A stretch of DNA of 10,261 bases from Deltaproteobacteria bacterium (GTDB lineage Bacteria > Myxococcota_A > Polyangia > HGW-17). How positions within the stretch are numbered: position 1 is the first letter of the stretch; the number at the start of each line of letters is the position of its first letter. The stretch is taken from contig QKIM01000562.1 in assembly GCA_003249585.1 (NCBI GenBank), forward strand, positions 1-10,261. Direction: 5' to 3'. Below, in pieces: positions 1 through 5,752 of this stretch. The notes under the pieces are model-generated. The model worked only from the letters and a program-made list of their open reading frames with translations. It was not told where the DNA came from and ran no database searches. The position numbers were made by a program, and so were the translations under genes.

Positions 1-570
1 GGGCAGGTACCGGGTGTGGAACCCTTCGATGTACTGGACGTGCGTCGCGAAGTCGTCGACGTACACATAGGGGGCTCCTATGGAGGCTCCCAGATCACCG
101 CTGTAGAGGATCTTGCTGAAGGTATCGTACACCATGAAGTTGCCGCTGGAGTGGAGGAAGTGCGCAGGAATGAGCAGCAGATCCTCGCCCCCAAGGGGGA
201 GCTTCATCCCGTCGTCCGGGATGGGGCTGATCCGGTTCTCGACATAGCTGTCGATACCGAAGTGGGGCAAGAACCGCAGCCAGATGTTGGAGATGAAGGC
301 CTGGGCATCGGTGACCATGAGCCAGCCGTTGGCGGCAGCGATGATGTCGGGATCCTGGTGGGAGAAAAAGACATACTTGACTTTACTTATTGGAAATACA
401 GGCGTAAGGCCGGCGAAGAGCTTGGTGTAGATCTTGTGCCCTCCCGGGTCCAGGACGATGGCCTCGTCATTGCGGATGATGACATGCTGATTGGACTGAA
501 CCATGAGGCCCGACCCCAGGTCATGGAACATGATGCTCTTGCTGTGGACGTTATCGTGAATGATCTCCAT
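1..570 (-). CDS. ODP/FprA-like diiron metallo-beta-lactamase-fold protein (C-terminus off window)
   Basis: The first 190 residues are present and the gene runs off the left edge. The metallo-beta-lactamase fold shows as an early beta region ending in VLDPGG (residues 39-44), the first metal motif SHQDPD with H71, D73 and D75, a second motif HFLHSSGN with H140 as the likely ligand, and YSGDLG with D159. FprA-type diiron proteins use H-x-E-x-D, H, D and a final H; that last His should lie beyond the edge. The order of motifs fits the flavodoxin-free oxygen-binding diiron proteins (ODP) better than hydrolases such as glyoxalase II, which use HxHxDH. A flavodoxin domain could still exist off window. 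The role would be binding or reduction of O2 or NO in the cytoplasm; no signal peptide is seen. The start is ATG at 570 with GGAG about 8 nt upstream, 10 bp after the Roadblock gene stop, so the two are almost certainly co-transcribed. Asp73 in place of the usual Glu is notable. The fold is secure; the substrate is inferred. Confidence 0.85.
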   Translation of the reverse strand, partial: MEIIHDNVHSKSIMFHDLGSGLMVQSNQHVIIRNDEAIVLDPGGHKIYTKLFAGLTPVFPISKVKYVFFSHQDPDIIAAANGWLMVTDAQAFISNIWLRFLPHFGIDSYVENRISPIPDDGMKLPLGGEDLLLIPAHFLHSSGNFMVYDTFSKILYSGDLGASIGAPYVYVDDFATHVQYIEGFHTRYLP

Positions 571-580
571 GTGTCATCTC

Positions 581-949
581 CTAGCCCAGGATCTCTTGCA
601 CGCGTTGGGCTCCGCGGGTGATATCGAGGAAGATGAGCCCCAGCTTCGCCTCCTTCCTGGCCATGGCCAGGAGGACGGCATGAGGGCCCGCATTCTTGAT
701 GAGAAGATAGCCGTTGTCGCCCTTGAGGAAGAGCAGGTCGAGGCTGCCTCGCTTGAGCTCCACGGCCGTCCGCGCACCCATGGAGAGCATCGCGGCGCTC
801 ATGGCGGCCACGGACGTCTCCTCCACATTGGCGGGCAGAGAGCTGGCGATGATGAGTCCGTCTTCCGAGACGACGGCACAGGCTTCCACGTCGGCCGAGC
901 TGGCCTGAATCTGGGCTAGGGTGCTGTTCAGTGCTTCAGTTCTAGACAT
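581..949 (-). CDS. Roadblock/LC7 domain protein
   Basis: This is a 122-residue single-domain protein of the Roadblock/LC7 (MglB-like) fold. It has an N-terminal helix (about 5-20), a strand pair VEACAVVSEDGLIIAS (21-36), a long helix around residues 44-62 (SVAAMSAAMLSMG), a central hairpin with DLLFLKGDNGYLLIKNAG (71-88) and a C-terminal helix with a final strand. Such proteins dimerise and usually act as GTPase-activating partners or scaffolds for small Ras-like GTPases (MglA type), but stand-alone copies also occur beside other enzymes. No GTPase gene is visible here. I chose ATG at 949 because AGGAGA lies about 6 nt upstream; a start 10 codons earlier has no such site. The stop TAG at 581-583 is followed by only 10 bp before the diiron-protein start, and the downstream gene's ribosome site begins at the stop codon. 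A role linked to the diiron protein is inferred from this coupling alone. Confidence 0.88.
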   Translation of the reverse strand: MSRTEALNSTLAQIQASSADVEACAVVSEDGLIIASSLPANVEETSVAAMSAAMLSMGARTAVELKRGSLDLLFLKGDNGYLLIKNAGPHAVLLAMARKEAKLGLIFLDITRGAQRVQEILG

Positions 950-954
950 TTGCG

Positions 955-961
955 TTCTCCT
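955..961 (-). promoter_or_regulatory. Ribosome binding site of the Roadblock gene
   Basis: On the minus strand the sequence AGGAGAA lies 5 nt before the ATG at 949. It decides the start at 949 over an in-frame start 30 bases upstream. Confidence 0.7.
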
Positions 962-986
962 GGGTAGGGCATCCGACAAGGATACG

Positions 987-1006
987 GGACACTTAATTCA
1001 GACTCC
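987..1006. promoter_or_regulatory. Imperfect 20-bp dyad, candidate operator
   Basis: The sequence matches its own reverse complement at 14 of 20 positions in the symmetric pattern GGAnnCTnAATTnAGnnTCC. It sits at the predicted transcription start of the leftward unit, where a bound dimer would block initiation. The Rrf2 protein encoded across the divide is the natural candidate ligand, but this is inference. A partial match to one half (AATTnAnACnCC) lies at 1309-1320, inside the predicted Rrf2 promoter. Confidence 0.35.
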
Positions 1007-1013
1007 TTTTACC

Positions 1014-1041
1014 ATAATGCCCAGCCTGACCCCGATGTCAA
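1014..1041 (-). promoter_or_regulatory. Candidate sigma70 promoter for the Roadblock/diiron unit
   Basis: On the minus strand a perfect TTGACA (1036-1041) is followed after 16 bp by CATTAT (1014-1019), which matches TATAAT at four of six positions. Transcription would start near 1007 and leave a leader of roughly 57 nt before the ATG at 949. The -35 match is strong and the -10 is moderate. Confidence 0.45.
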
Positions 1042-1187
1042 GCAAATTCGGATACCGTCATCCTCTTTAGCCGGAACAGATGCAGAAAAAACATTGTTTT
1101 CCGCTTCATGCTCCAGAAGATTTCCCCATAGGGATACGCATGGTTGGATCTCCCCCCCCCACCACGGCCGTGAAAGAAAAAACGCAC

Positions 1188-1203
1188 GGGGAAAAACTTC
1201 CCC
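1188..1203. other. Short perfect hairpin GGGGAA-AAAC-TTCCCC
   Basis: A 6-bp perfect stem with a 4-nt loop lies in the middle of the divergent region. No T-run follows it on either strand, so it is not a convincing terminator. It could be a protein site or chance. Confidence 0.3.
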
Positions 1204-1289
1204 TTCCACGGCCCCATGAATGTGGTATAGTTCCTCCAAATTCTCGGTAATGAACCGGCCGCATTCACCGGGCAGGTACATTTTGATCC

Positions 1290-1317
1290 TTGACAGAACA
1301 CAGACAGGAATTAAAAC
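1290..1317 (+). promoter_or_regulatory. Candidate sigma70 promoter for the Rrf2-wHTH-dfx operon
   Basis: A perfect TTGACA (1290-1295) is followed after 16 bp by TAAAAC (1312-1317), a moderate -10. The pentamer GACAG occurs at 1292 and again at 1303, eleven bases apart, so both copies face the same side of the helix across the -35 and spacer. That placement would suit autoregulation by the Rrf2 product, which is common in this family, though no known Rrf2 consensus is recognisable. Confidence 0.4.
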
Positions 1318-1341
1318 CCCATTATAAGAAAAGAGCTGCAC

Positions 1342-1776
1342 ATGATCAACTCTCTCCCCATCAGTGAGGCGTCCAACCTGGCGATTCACGCTTTGGCGGC
1401 AATCCATAACCTTGGAGCGGGCAAACGTCTGAGCGTCGCGCAGATCGCCAAGGTCCTCGATGTTTCCCAGTCCCACCTGGCCAAGGTCATGCAAAAGCTG
1501 GTAAAGGCCGGCTTCGTGGATTCTACGAGAGGCGCCAATGGCGGCTTCATCCTCGCAAAGAGCGCCAAGAGCATCTCGCTTTTCGCCGTCGTCAAGGTGA
1601 TCGATGCCGAACTGAAGGTGCAGCACTGCCTCTTCGAAGAGCCCCGGTGCACGGAGGAGAACTGCGTCATCGCCCAGCTGCAGCAGGAGATCGGCGCAGT
1701 CGTCGTCAAGCGGCTCAAGGAAGCGAAAATCGCGGATATCAAAGTCACCTTCAAAAGGGAGGAGCTGCTGCACTGA
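1342..1776 (+). CDS. Rrf2-family transcriptional regulator, probably Fe-S cluster sensing
   Basis: The protein has 144 residues, the usual Rrf2 length. The winged helix covers about 7-72: LSVAQIAKVLDVSQSHLAKVM (30-50) is the helix-turn-helix and GFVDSTRGANGGFILA (57-72) the wing with the family RGxxGG signature. A dimerisation helix follows, then three cysteines C96, C103 and C108 in CLFEEPRC-TEENC. IscR, NsrR and related members hold a [2Fe-2S] or [4Fe-4S] cluster with three cysteines over the same 12-residue span, so this protein probably senses oxygen, NO, superoxide or iron-sulfur status. It is cytoplasmic and binds DNA as a dimer. It heads an operon with a small winged-helix gene and desulfoferrodoxin, which points to control of superoxide defence and perhaps of the divergent diiron-protein unit. 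The start is ATG at 1342 with only a weak AAGAG upstream. The exact subfamily (NsrR, IscR or other) cannot be assigned. Confidence 0.93.
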   Translation: MINSLPISEASNLAIHALAAIHNLGAGKRLSVAQIAKVLDVSQSHLAKVMQKLVKAGFVDSTRGANGGFILAKSAKSISLFAVVKVIDAELKVQHCLFEEPRCTEENCVIAQLQQEIGAVVVKRLKEAKIADIKVTFKREELLH

Positions 1777-1792
1777 TGGCAACTCCCCGTCA

Positions 1793-1799
1793 AAGGAGC
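1793..1799 (+). promoter_or_regulatory. Ribosome binding site that decides the wHTH start
   Basis: AAGGAGC lies about 7 nt before the ATG at 1806. A rival in-frame ATG at 1776 overlaps the Rrf2 stop as TGATG and would add ten residues ([10 protein letters not shown]). The site favours 1806 as the main start, but coupled initiation at 1776 remains possible. Confidence 0.65.
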
Positions 1800-1805
1800 G
1801 AACCC

Positions 1806-2030
1806 ATGGCCAACAAGGCAACAACGTTCACCAAAGACCAGACGTCCATTCTCAAGGCGTTCCAGGGCGCCGAGACCCCCATGGGTGCCAAGGAGATCGC
1901 CCTGCAGACAAACATCGATCAGAAGATTGTCTCCGCACAGATCAAGGAACTCAAAGCCATGGGGCTCGTTGACAGCCCCGTGCGCTGCAAATACGCCATT
2001 ACTCCCCAGGGCAAGAATGAACTCGACTGA
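1806..2030 (+). CDS. Small winged-helix DNA-binding protein (MarR-like)
   Basis: This 74-residue protein is little more than one winged helix-turn-helix. The first helix is at about 9-20 ([12 protein letters not shown]), then [15 protein letters not shown] (24-38) and [20 protein letters not shown] (39-58) form the helix-turn-helix, and [13 protein letters not shown] (61-73) is a wing strand ending in the ITPQGKxEL pattern of MarR- and ArsR-like proteins. It lacks the dimerisation helices of full MarR proteins. It lies between the Rrf2 gene (29 bp gap) and desulfoferrodoxin (16 bp gap), so it shares their mRNA and is probably an accessory regulator of the redox operon or a partner of the Rrf2 protein. 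Cys61 is the only cysteine and could in principle be redox active, but nothing proves it. The fold is clear; the target is unknown. Confidence 0.8.
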   Translation: MANKATTFTKDQTSILKAFQGAETPMGAKEIALQTNIDQKIVSAQIKELKAMGLVDSPVRCKYAITPQGKNELD

Positions 2031-2046
2031 AAAGAAAGGAATTTTC

Positions 2047-2421
2047 ATGAATACTCCCAAAGTGTACCGCTGTGAAGTCTGTGGAAACATTGTTGAAATG
2101 ATGCATGTAGGTGGCGGCCAGCTCGTCTGCTGCAATCAGCCCATGGTTGAACTCGTCGGGAACACCACCGACGCGGCTCTCGAGAAGCATGTCCCCGTGA
2201 TCGAGCCCATCGAGGGCGGGTACAGGGTCTCCGTGGGCAGCGTCCTGCACCCCATGACAGACAATCACTACATCGAATTCATCGAGTTCGTCGCCGATGG
2301 CGTCGTCTACCGCAAAAACCTGAAGCCCGGAGATCAGCCCGTGGCCGAATTCATGGTCGAAGCGACCGAGTATGTGGCACGCGAGTGGTGCACGCTCCAT
2401 GGCTTCTGGCGGAACAACTAG
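2047..2421 (+). CDS. dfx: Desulfoferrodoxin (2Fe superoxide reductase)
   Basis: The protein reduces superoxide to hydrogen peroxide in the cytoplasm using electrons from rubredoxin or a similar donor, without making O2; it is typical of anaerobes and microaerophiles. It has 124 residues, the normal length of the two-iron form. The N-terminal desulforedoxin domain carries the Fe(Cys)4 site C9, C12, C28, C29 (CEVC...CC). The catalytic neelaredoxin-like domain carries H48, H68, H74 and H118 plus the axial C115 (WCTLHG). The E46-K47 pair beside H48 matches the family EKHVP motif that guides superoxide and protonation. All ligands are intact, so the enzyme should be active. The start at 2047 has AAAGGA six bases upstream. 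It is the last gene of the Rrf2-wHTH-dfx operon. No rubredoxin or peroxidase gene is in the window. Confidence 0.97.
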   Translation: MNTPKVYRCEVCGNIVEMMHVGGGQLVCCNQPMVELVGNTTDAALEKHVPVIEPIEGGYRVSVGSVLHPMTDNHYIEFIEFVADGVVYRKNLKPGDQPVAEFMVEATEYVAREWCTLHGFWRNN

Positions 2422-2655
2422 ATTCTCCCGAAAGAGACCTCCCTCCCGCAACTTTCTCGCGCCCCAACTGTTACCGACTGATATCGTTAACCATTCTTCA
2501 CTCCAGACGGGGCCATCTGTATCTTTTTTTCCTCACCGGCCCGCCATGGCTTCCCCCCCGCAGAAAAGAAATGCTATGATCAGGAGCATATCACTGTTCA
2601 TGGTCCAAGTGGAACGCACCTTGCGTTACCCTGCCCCCATGAAAGGAGCCTCATC
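2422..2655. other. Intergenic region between dfx and the lipoprotein gene
   Basis: No gene is seen in these 234 bp. They contain a run of seven T (2524-2530), a run of seven C (2553-2559) and a TATGAT box (2575-2580). No strong terminator stem precedes the T-run, so I cannot say where the dfx transcript ends. Confidence 0.6.
2575..2580 (+). promoter_or_regulatory. Possible -10 box for the lipoprotein gene
   Basis: TATGAT matches TATAAT at five of six positions and would give a leader of about 70 nt. No recognisable -35 lies 16-18 bp upstream, so the call is weak. Confidence 0.22.
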
Positions 2656-3654
2656 ATGAAAACACACACCACCCTCGCGCTTTTGGTCCTGCTCACATCC
2701 CTCGTCGCAGGCTGCAAGGAGGAGAACACTGTCTCGCAGAAATTCCTCGAAGCCGTCCCTCAGGAATACATGGTCCGCCTGGATGTCCCCGAGAACGACA
2801 CAACGCTCAAGGCCCTCGGCGATGTGGCCGAAAGCTACCGCAACACGGTGCAGGTGACCCGGGACGTCAACTCGGCCGTCCTCACCTGGCTGGTCTGGGT
2901 CGAGACCATCGTCCGATACCCCGCCACGACATGGGACGACACCTCCTCGACCTGGGGGCCGTGGGAGCCCGACGACGGGCTGTCGAGCGTCGTCTACCGC
3001 TTCAGAATGACGCTCAATGCCGACGAGAGCTTTGACTACGCCTTCGAGATGCGTCCCAAGAACGACACCAGCGCTGCCTTCGTCCCCGTATACACTGGCC
3101 ACGTCAATCCCGGCGGGAATCCTACCGTCAACTCCGGCAGCATGGCCTTCGATTTCGACGCCGCGGCCGCGATGGATTACGCCGTGGACTCCGCGGGGAG
3201 CATCGCCGTAGAGTACGACTATACCTCGGGGCAAAAGGACATCACCGTCTTCTTCGACCAGTGGCAGGAACACACCGCCTCGGTGGCGCTCACGGCCAAC
3301 TACCACTACTTCGCAGCGGCGCAGGGCGACGGATTCTTCGACTTCGAGACCTGGGCGGACATCCACGCCGGCACGGCCGAGGCAGCCCAGTATCCGGGGA
3401 TCGAGCACTGGCAGCTGCGCTCTCGCTGGACCCCGGAGGGCGACGGCAGGACAGACGTCATCGTGACCGGAGACGACCTCACGACACAGGGCGTTGAAGA
3501 TTTCCGGCAGTCCGAGTGCTGGGACACAGCCTTCCAGTCGACCTTCATGCTTCAGGAAGTCACCATCCCCCCGGATCCGGCCTACCAGGATATCAAGTGG
3601 GGCGACGCCGCCGCCTGTACCGCCTTCCCTGAATTTAGTTCCCCGGAACTCTAG
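2656..3654 (+). CDS. Secreted lipoprotein of unknown function
   Basis: The product has 332 residues. A lipoprotein signal peptide (residues 1-19) ends in the lipobox LVAGC with C20 as the lipidated residue, so the mature protein is anchored to a membrane facing the periplasm or outside. The rest is rich in aromatic and acidic residues and looks all-beta: a predicted helical stretch near 55-80, a WGPW motif (100-103), alternating strands such as VVYRFRMTLN (112-121) and IAVEYDYTSG (183-192), and two late cysteines C288 and C321 that could form a disulfide. From memory the 'YP...WGPW...' layout resembles uncharacterised lipoproteins of Deltaproteobacteria and Myxococcota, but I cannot name a family. 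AAAGGAG seven bases before the ATG supports the start. It appears to be transcribed alone; the next gene converges on it and the two stop codons overlap. Confidence 0.85.
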   Translation: MKTHTTLALLVLLTSLVAGCKEENTVSQKFLEAVPQEYMVRLDVPENDTTLKALGDVAESYRNTVQVTRDVNSAVLTWLVWVETIVRYPATTWDDTSSTWGPWEPDDGLSSVVYRFRMTLNADESFDYAFEMRPKNDTSAAFVPVYTGHVNPGGNPTVNSGSMAFDFDAAAAMDYAVDSAGSIAVEYDYTSGQKDITVFFDQWQEHTASVALTANYHYFAAAQGDGFFDFETWADIHAGTAEAAQYPGIEHWQLRSRWTPEGDGRTDVIVTGDDLTTQGVEDFRQSECWDTAFQSTFMLQEVTIPPDPAYQDIKWGDAAACTAFPEFSSPEL

Positions 3655-4016
3655 TCTTTTTTCTCCACCGGACAGGCGCAGGGCAGATACTCCGTCTCAC
3701 CGAAGAGCCGTCGCACCAGCTCCTCACTGAGGGCATCGCAGGTATCGTTGGTGGAGGTCTCGGGGAGCTGCTCCCCAAACTTCTCATGGAGAAAGTCTTT
3801 GGTAATCTTGGACATCTCGCCCGACAGCACGTTCTGATACCAGGATCCCTGCCGCTTCAGGTAGGTGGTGATGCTCGTGATCTCCCCCCGGGCCTGGGTC
3901 AGGTTGAGCCGATGATCCTCGGTCTGGTTCATGCGCTGGGCGATAAGCACGACCTTGGTCTGGGTCTTGAGCCAGACCTTCTTCACAAGCGGAGTGGAGC
4001 GGGGCATACGGGTCAT
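3651..4016 (-). CDS. Small hypothetical protein, convergent with the lipoprotein gene
   Basis: This 121-residue protein is not recognised. It is basic at the N-terminus (MTRMPRSTPLVKKVWLK), then mostly helical by composition (residues 12-80), with a short cysteine cluster C93 and LPCACP (C113, C115) near the C-terminus. No signal peptide or membrane segment is seen. Codon choice favours G or C at third positions (AAG, GTC, ATC, GCC, CAG), which supports a real gene over the antisense frames. The start is ATG at 4016 with a weak GAGG four bases upstream; ATG at 4007 is an alternative. The gene lies 116 bp downstream of the TSP3 lipoprotein on the same strand and might be read from the same transcript. 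Its TAG stop overlaps the TAG of the opposite lipoprotein gene within the palindrome CTAG. Confidence 0.6.
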   Translation of the reverse strand: MTRMPRSTPLVKKVWLKTQTKVVLIAQRMNQTEDHRLNLTQARGEITSITTYLKRQGSWYQNVLSGEMSKITKDFLHEKFGEQLPETSTNDTCDALSEELVRRLFGETEYLPCACPVEKKD

Positions 4017-4132
4017 ATGGCCTCATGTCCGGGGGGCACACCCGGCTCCTCTGTTGTACCACAGGGACGCCGGCGAGAAAAGCCTCTTGCCGGACTCCGG
4101 GGCACGACACACCGCGCAGTGTCAACTTCCGG

Positions 4133-5752
4133 TCATCGGTGGATCCTCGTGTTCCACCTGGCGCGATAGTCCAGATATCTTCTGCTTCGGTGGTAGGGAG
4201 ACAGCGCGATCGGATAGGGATAGCGTGTCATCCCGAAGTAGGGCAGCGGCTCGACGGTGTTCGTCAAAAGACCGAAGGGGTGGTATTTCAGTGAGTAATA
4301 GAGATGGGCCCCGAGAAACACGCGCCGCACCGTCCCCGGCTTTTGGGTAGGAGAGGGAAACTTCAGGGCCAGCCGATCCCCGTGCGCCATGACCACGAAC
4401 CGATCGTCCCGGCGGGCAAGCAGGGGCAGGACACCGCCAAAGCGGGTGAAGGCCCCCCGCATATACCCCTCGGGCTGAGCGGGATACCGCCCATCGTCGG
4501 CTCGGACAGGGGAACGCAGAGACGACGGGCGGACCCGGGCCGCTCCCCCGAAGGAGAGGGTGGCGACGGAGGGGAGGACCCCCCTGATGGTAAGGGGGAC
4601 GGGGTTTGAGTCGTCGAGGGCGACAGCGTCCAGCACATCGATGACCGAAGGTTGGTGCGCCATGGTCAACCGCAGCCTGCCACCCGCCGGACCCAGGAGC
4701 CCGGGGATGGGGACGGCCCAGGTCTTCCGATCCCCCGCAGCCTTTCCCGCCACCACCTTGGGAACCCAGCGGCCTTTTTGGAACACCTCGATCGTGGTTC
4801 CTGAGCTGTAGGGCGGTTTCTGGTGCCGCCTCAGGTCGGCATAATATCCCCAGGCCGTCAGGATCAACCTGGCCTGGCGAGGCCGCTGCACAGGGCCGAA
4901 CTCCAGGATCACACGGCTGAGGGTGGCTCTTGTCACCGGGAGGGGGTTCCCGTCCGCACGGCTCACGGCCCCAAGCACATCACGCCCGTCCTCAAGACGT
5001 GCCGCTCGAGGGGGACGAGGAGCGGCCACCGAGAGGAATCCAGACGGAGATCGATAGCCAAGCTGCGACGTGAGACTCCATCGCGTATGCACCTGGTGCC
5101 CCCGCGGGGCATCCACCACATAGAGCTGCAGCCGGTCGACATAGGCACTCTCGAAGATCACCTCCCTGAGGTGCAGCTCGTAGAACCCCTTCTGAGGGAC
5201 AAAGCCCTCGAGCAGATAGACATTCTCCGCATAGTGCCTGGGCCTGGGAAAGGGGAGCCCTGCCGCGAGGACAGACCCCGAGGTGTCGCCCACATGGCGA
5301 AACCCCGAGGCTCCCTTGAGATAGATGTAGGGACAGGAGCCTCTGCGGCGGCGGTAGATCCGCTTCGGGTCTCTGCGGCAGTTCGAAAAATCCCACCGAC
5401 ACTTCACGCAGCGCAGGGTGCCCGAATCGTACCCGTAGTTCCTGCAGCCGAGGGTGGGAGGCTGGGCCAGGTCGCACTGCTCTCCGGGCGAGACGACCCC
5501 GTCGCCACAGCGGGGATCGCAGGCATCGCCGCGGCCGTTGCCATCTACATCCTTTTGATCGGGGTTGTGCCGGTTCGGACAGTTGTCCCGGTCATCGGGG
5601 ACACCATCCGCGTCACTGTCCGCAGGCACCGGGGGGATGTTCTTCCCGAACCCGGGGGGCGGGTCGGATTTCACTTCATGATATCCCATGCAGCCGCAGA
5701 GCCAGACAAGAAGCCACGCGAGACAGTGGGATGGAGAGCGAGTTGGGGACAT
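4133..5752 (-). CDS. Lipoprotein with thrombospondin type 3 repeat and cysteine-rich module
   Basis: The protein has 539 residues from ATG at 5752. The signal peptide ends in LCGC with C21 as lipid anchor. Residues 45-79 are a thrombospondin type 3 repeat: D45, D47, D49, D53, D56, NCP and a closing GDACD, a calcium-binding, extracellular pattern. Residues 81-125 form a cysteine-rich module starting CGDG...GEQCD and continuing GYDSGTLRC..C...FSNC, a type common in myxobacterial secreted proteins. From SCPYIY (139) to the end the protein follows a conserved beta-rich layout that I recall from C-terminal regions of large FG-GAP/ASPIC-UnbV or TPR proteins: CPY.Y.....F, YELHLREV.....YVDRLQLYVVDAP, RLILTAWGYYAD, FTRFGGVLPLL, then VEPLPYFGM..YPY and a final YLDYRARWNTR. 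Its function is unknown; surface display or adhesion is likely. An upstream in-frame GTG at 5776 would disrupt the signal peptide. It diverges from the aspartic-protease-like gene. Confidence 0.88.
   Translation of the reverse strand: MSPTRSPSHCLAWLLVWLCGCMGYHEVKSDPPPGFGKNIPPVPADSDADGVPDDRDNCPNRHNPDQKDVDGNGRGDACDPRCGDGVVSPGEQCDLAQPPTLGCRNYGYDSGTLRCVKCRWDFSNCRRDPKRIYRRRRGSCPYIYLKGASGFRHVGDTSGSVLAAGLPFPRPRHYAENVYLLEGFVPQKGFYELHLREVIFESAYVDRLQLYVVDAPRGHQVHTRWSLTSQLGYRSPSGFLSVAAPRPPRAARLEDGRDVLGAVSRADGNPLPVTRATLSRVILEFGPVQRPRQARLILTAWGYYADLRRHQKPPYSSGTTIEVFQKGRWVPKVVAGKAAGDRKTWAVPIPGLLGPAGGRLRLTMAHQPSVIDVLDAVALDDSNPVPLTIRGVLPSVATLSFGGAARVRPSSLRSPVRADDGRYPAQPEGYMRGAFTRFGGVLPLLARRDDRFVVMAHGDRLALKFPSPTQKPGTVRRVFLGAHLYYSLKYHPFGLLTNTVEPLPYFGMTRYPYPIALSPYHRSRRYLDYRARWNTRIHR
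5516..5620 (-). other. Thrombospondin type 3 repeat coding segment
   Basis: This encodes residues 45-79 of the lipoprotein, a single calcium-binding repeat with evenly spaced Asp residues and the pair C58 and C78, which usually form a disulfide in this repeat. Confidence 0.85.

Larger units (their letters stand above)
950..1341. other. Divergent intergenic control region
   Basis: These 392 bp separate the leftward Roadblock/diiron unit from the rightward Rrf2/superoxide reductase operon. It is richer in A and T than the flanking genes. It holds candidate promoters in both directions, an imperfect 20-bp dyad at 987-1006, a run of nine C (1152-1160), a perfect 10-bp palindrome CACGGCCGTG (1163-1172) and a small perfect hairpin GGGGAA-AAAC-TTCCCC (1188-1203). 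An open frame on the minus strand in its middle has a GTG start, no ribosome site and odd composition, so I do not call a gene here. The region from about 1045 to 1280 is otherwise unexplained. Confidence 0.75.

Noticed and set aside
16..621. Plus-strand open frame of 201 residues
   Set aside because: It lies opposite the diiron protein, whose metal motifs and ribosome site make the minus strand the coding one.
1038..1301. Minus-strand frame of 87 residues in the divergent region
   Set aside because: It starts with GTG without a ribosome site, includes a Gly run from the C9 tract and overlaps both predicted promoters.
2508..2530. Possible terminator after dfx: CAGA/TCTG stem then seven T
   Set aside because: The stem is only 4 bp with an 8-nt loop, and four bases separate it from the T-run; too weak to call.
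4068..4095. Hairpin CCGGC...GCCGG in the gap between the TSP3 lipoprotein and the small hypothetical gene
   Set aside because: A stem with a bulge exists but no T-run follows on the minus strand, so it is not supported as an intrinsic terminator.
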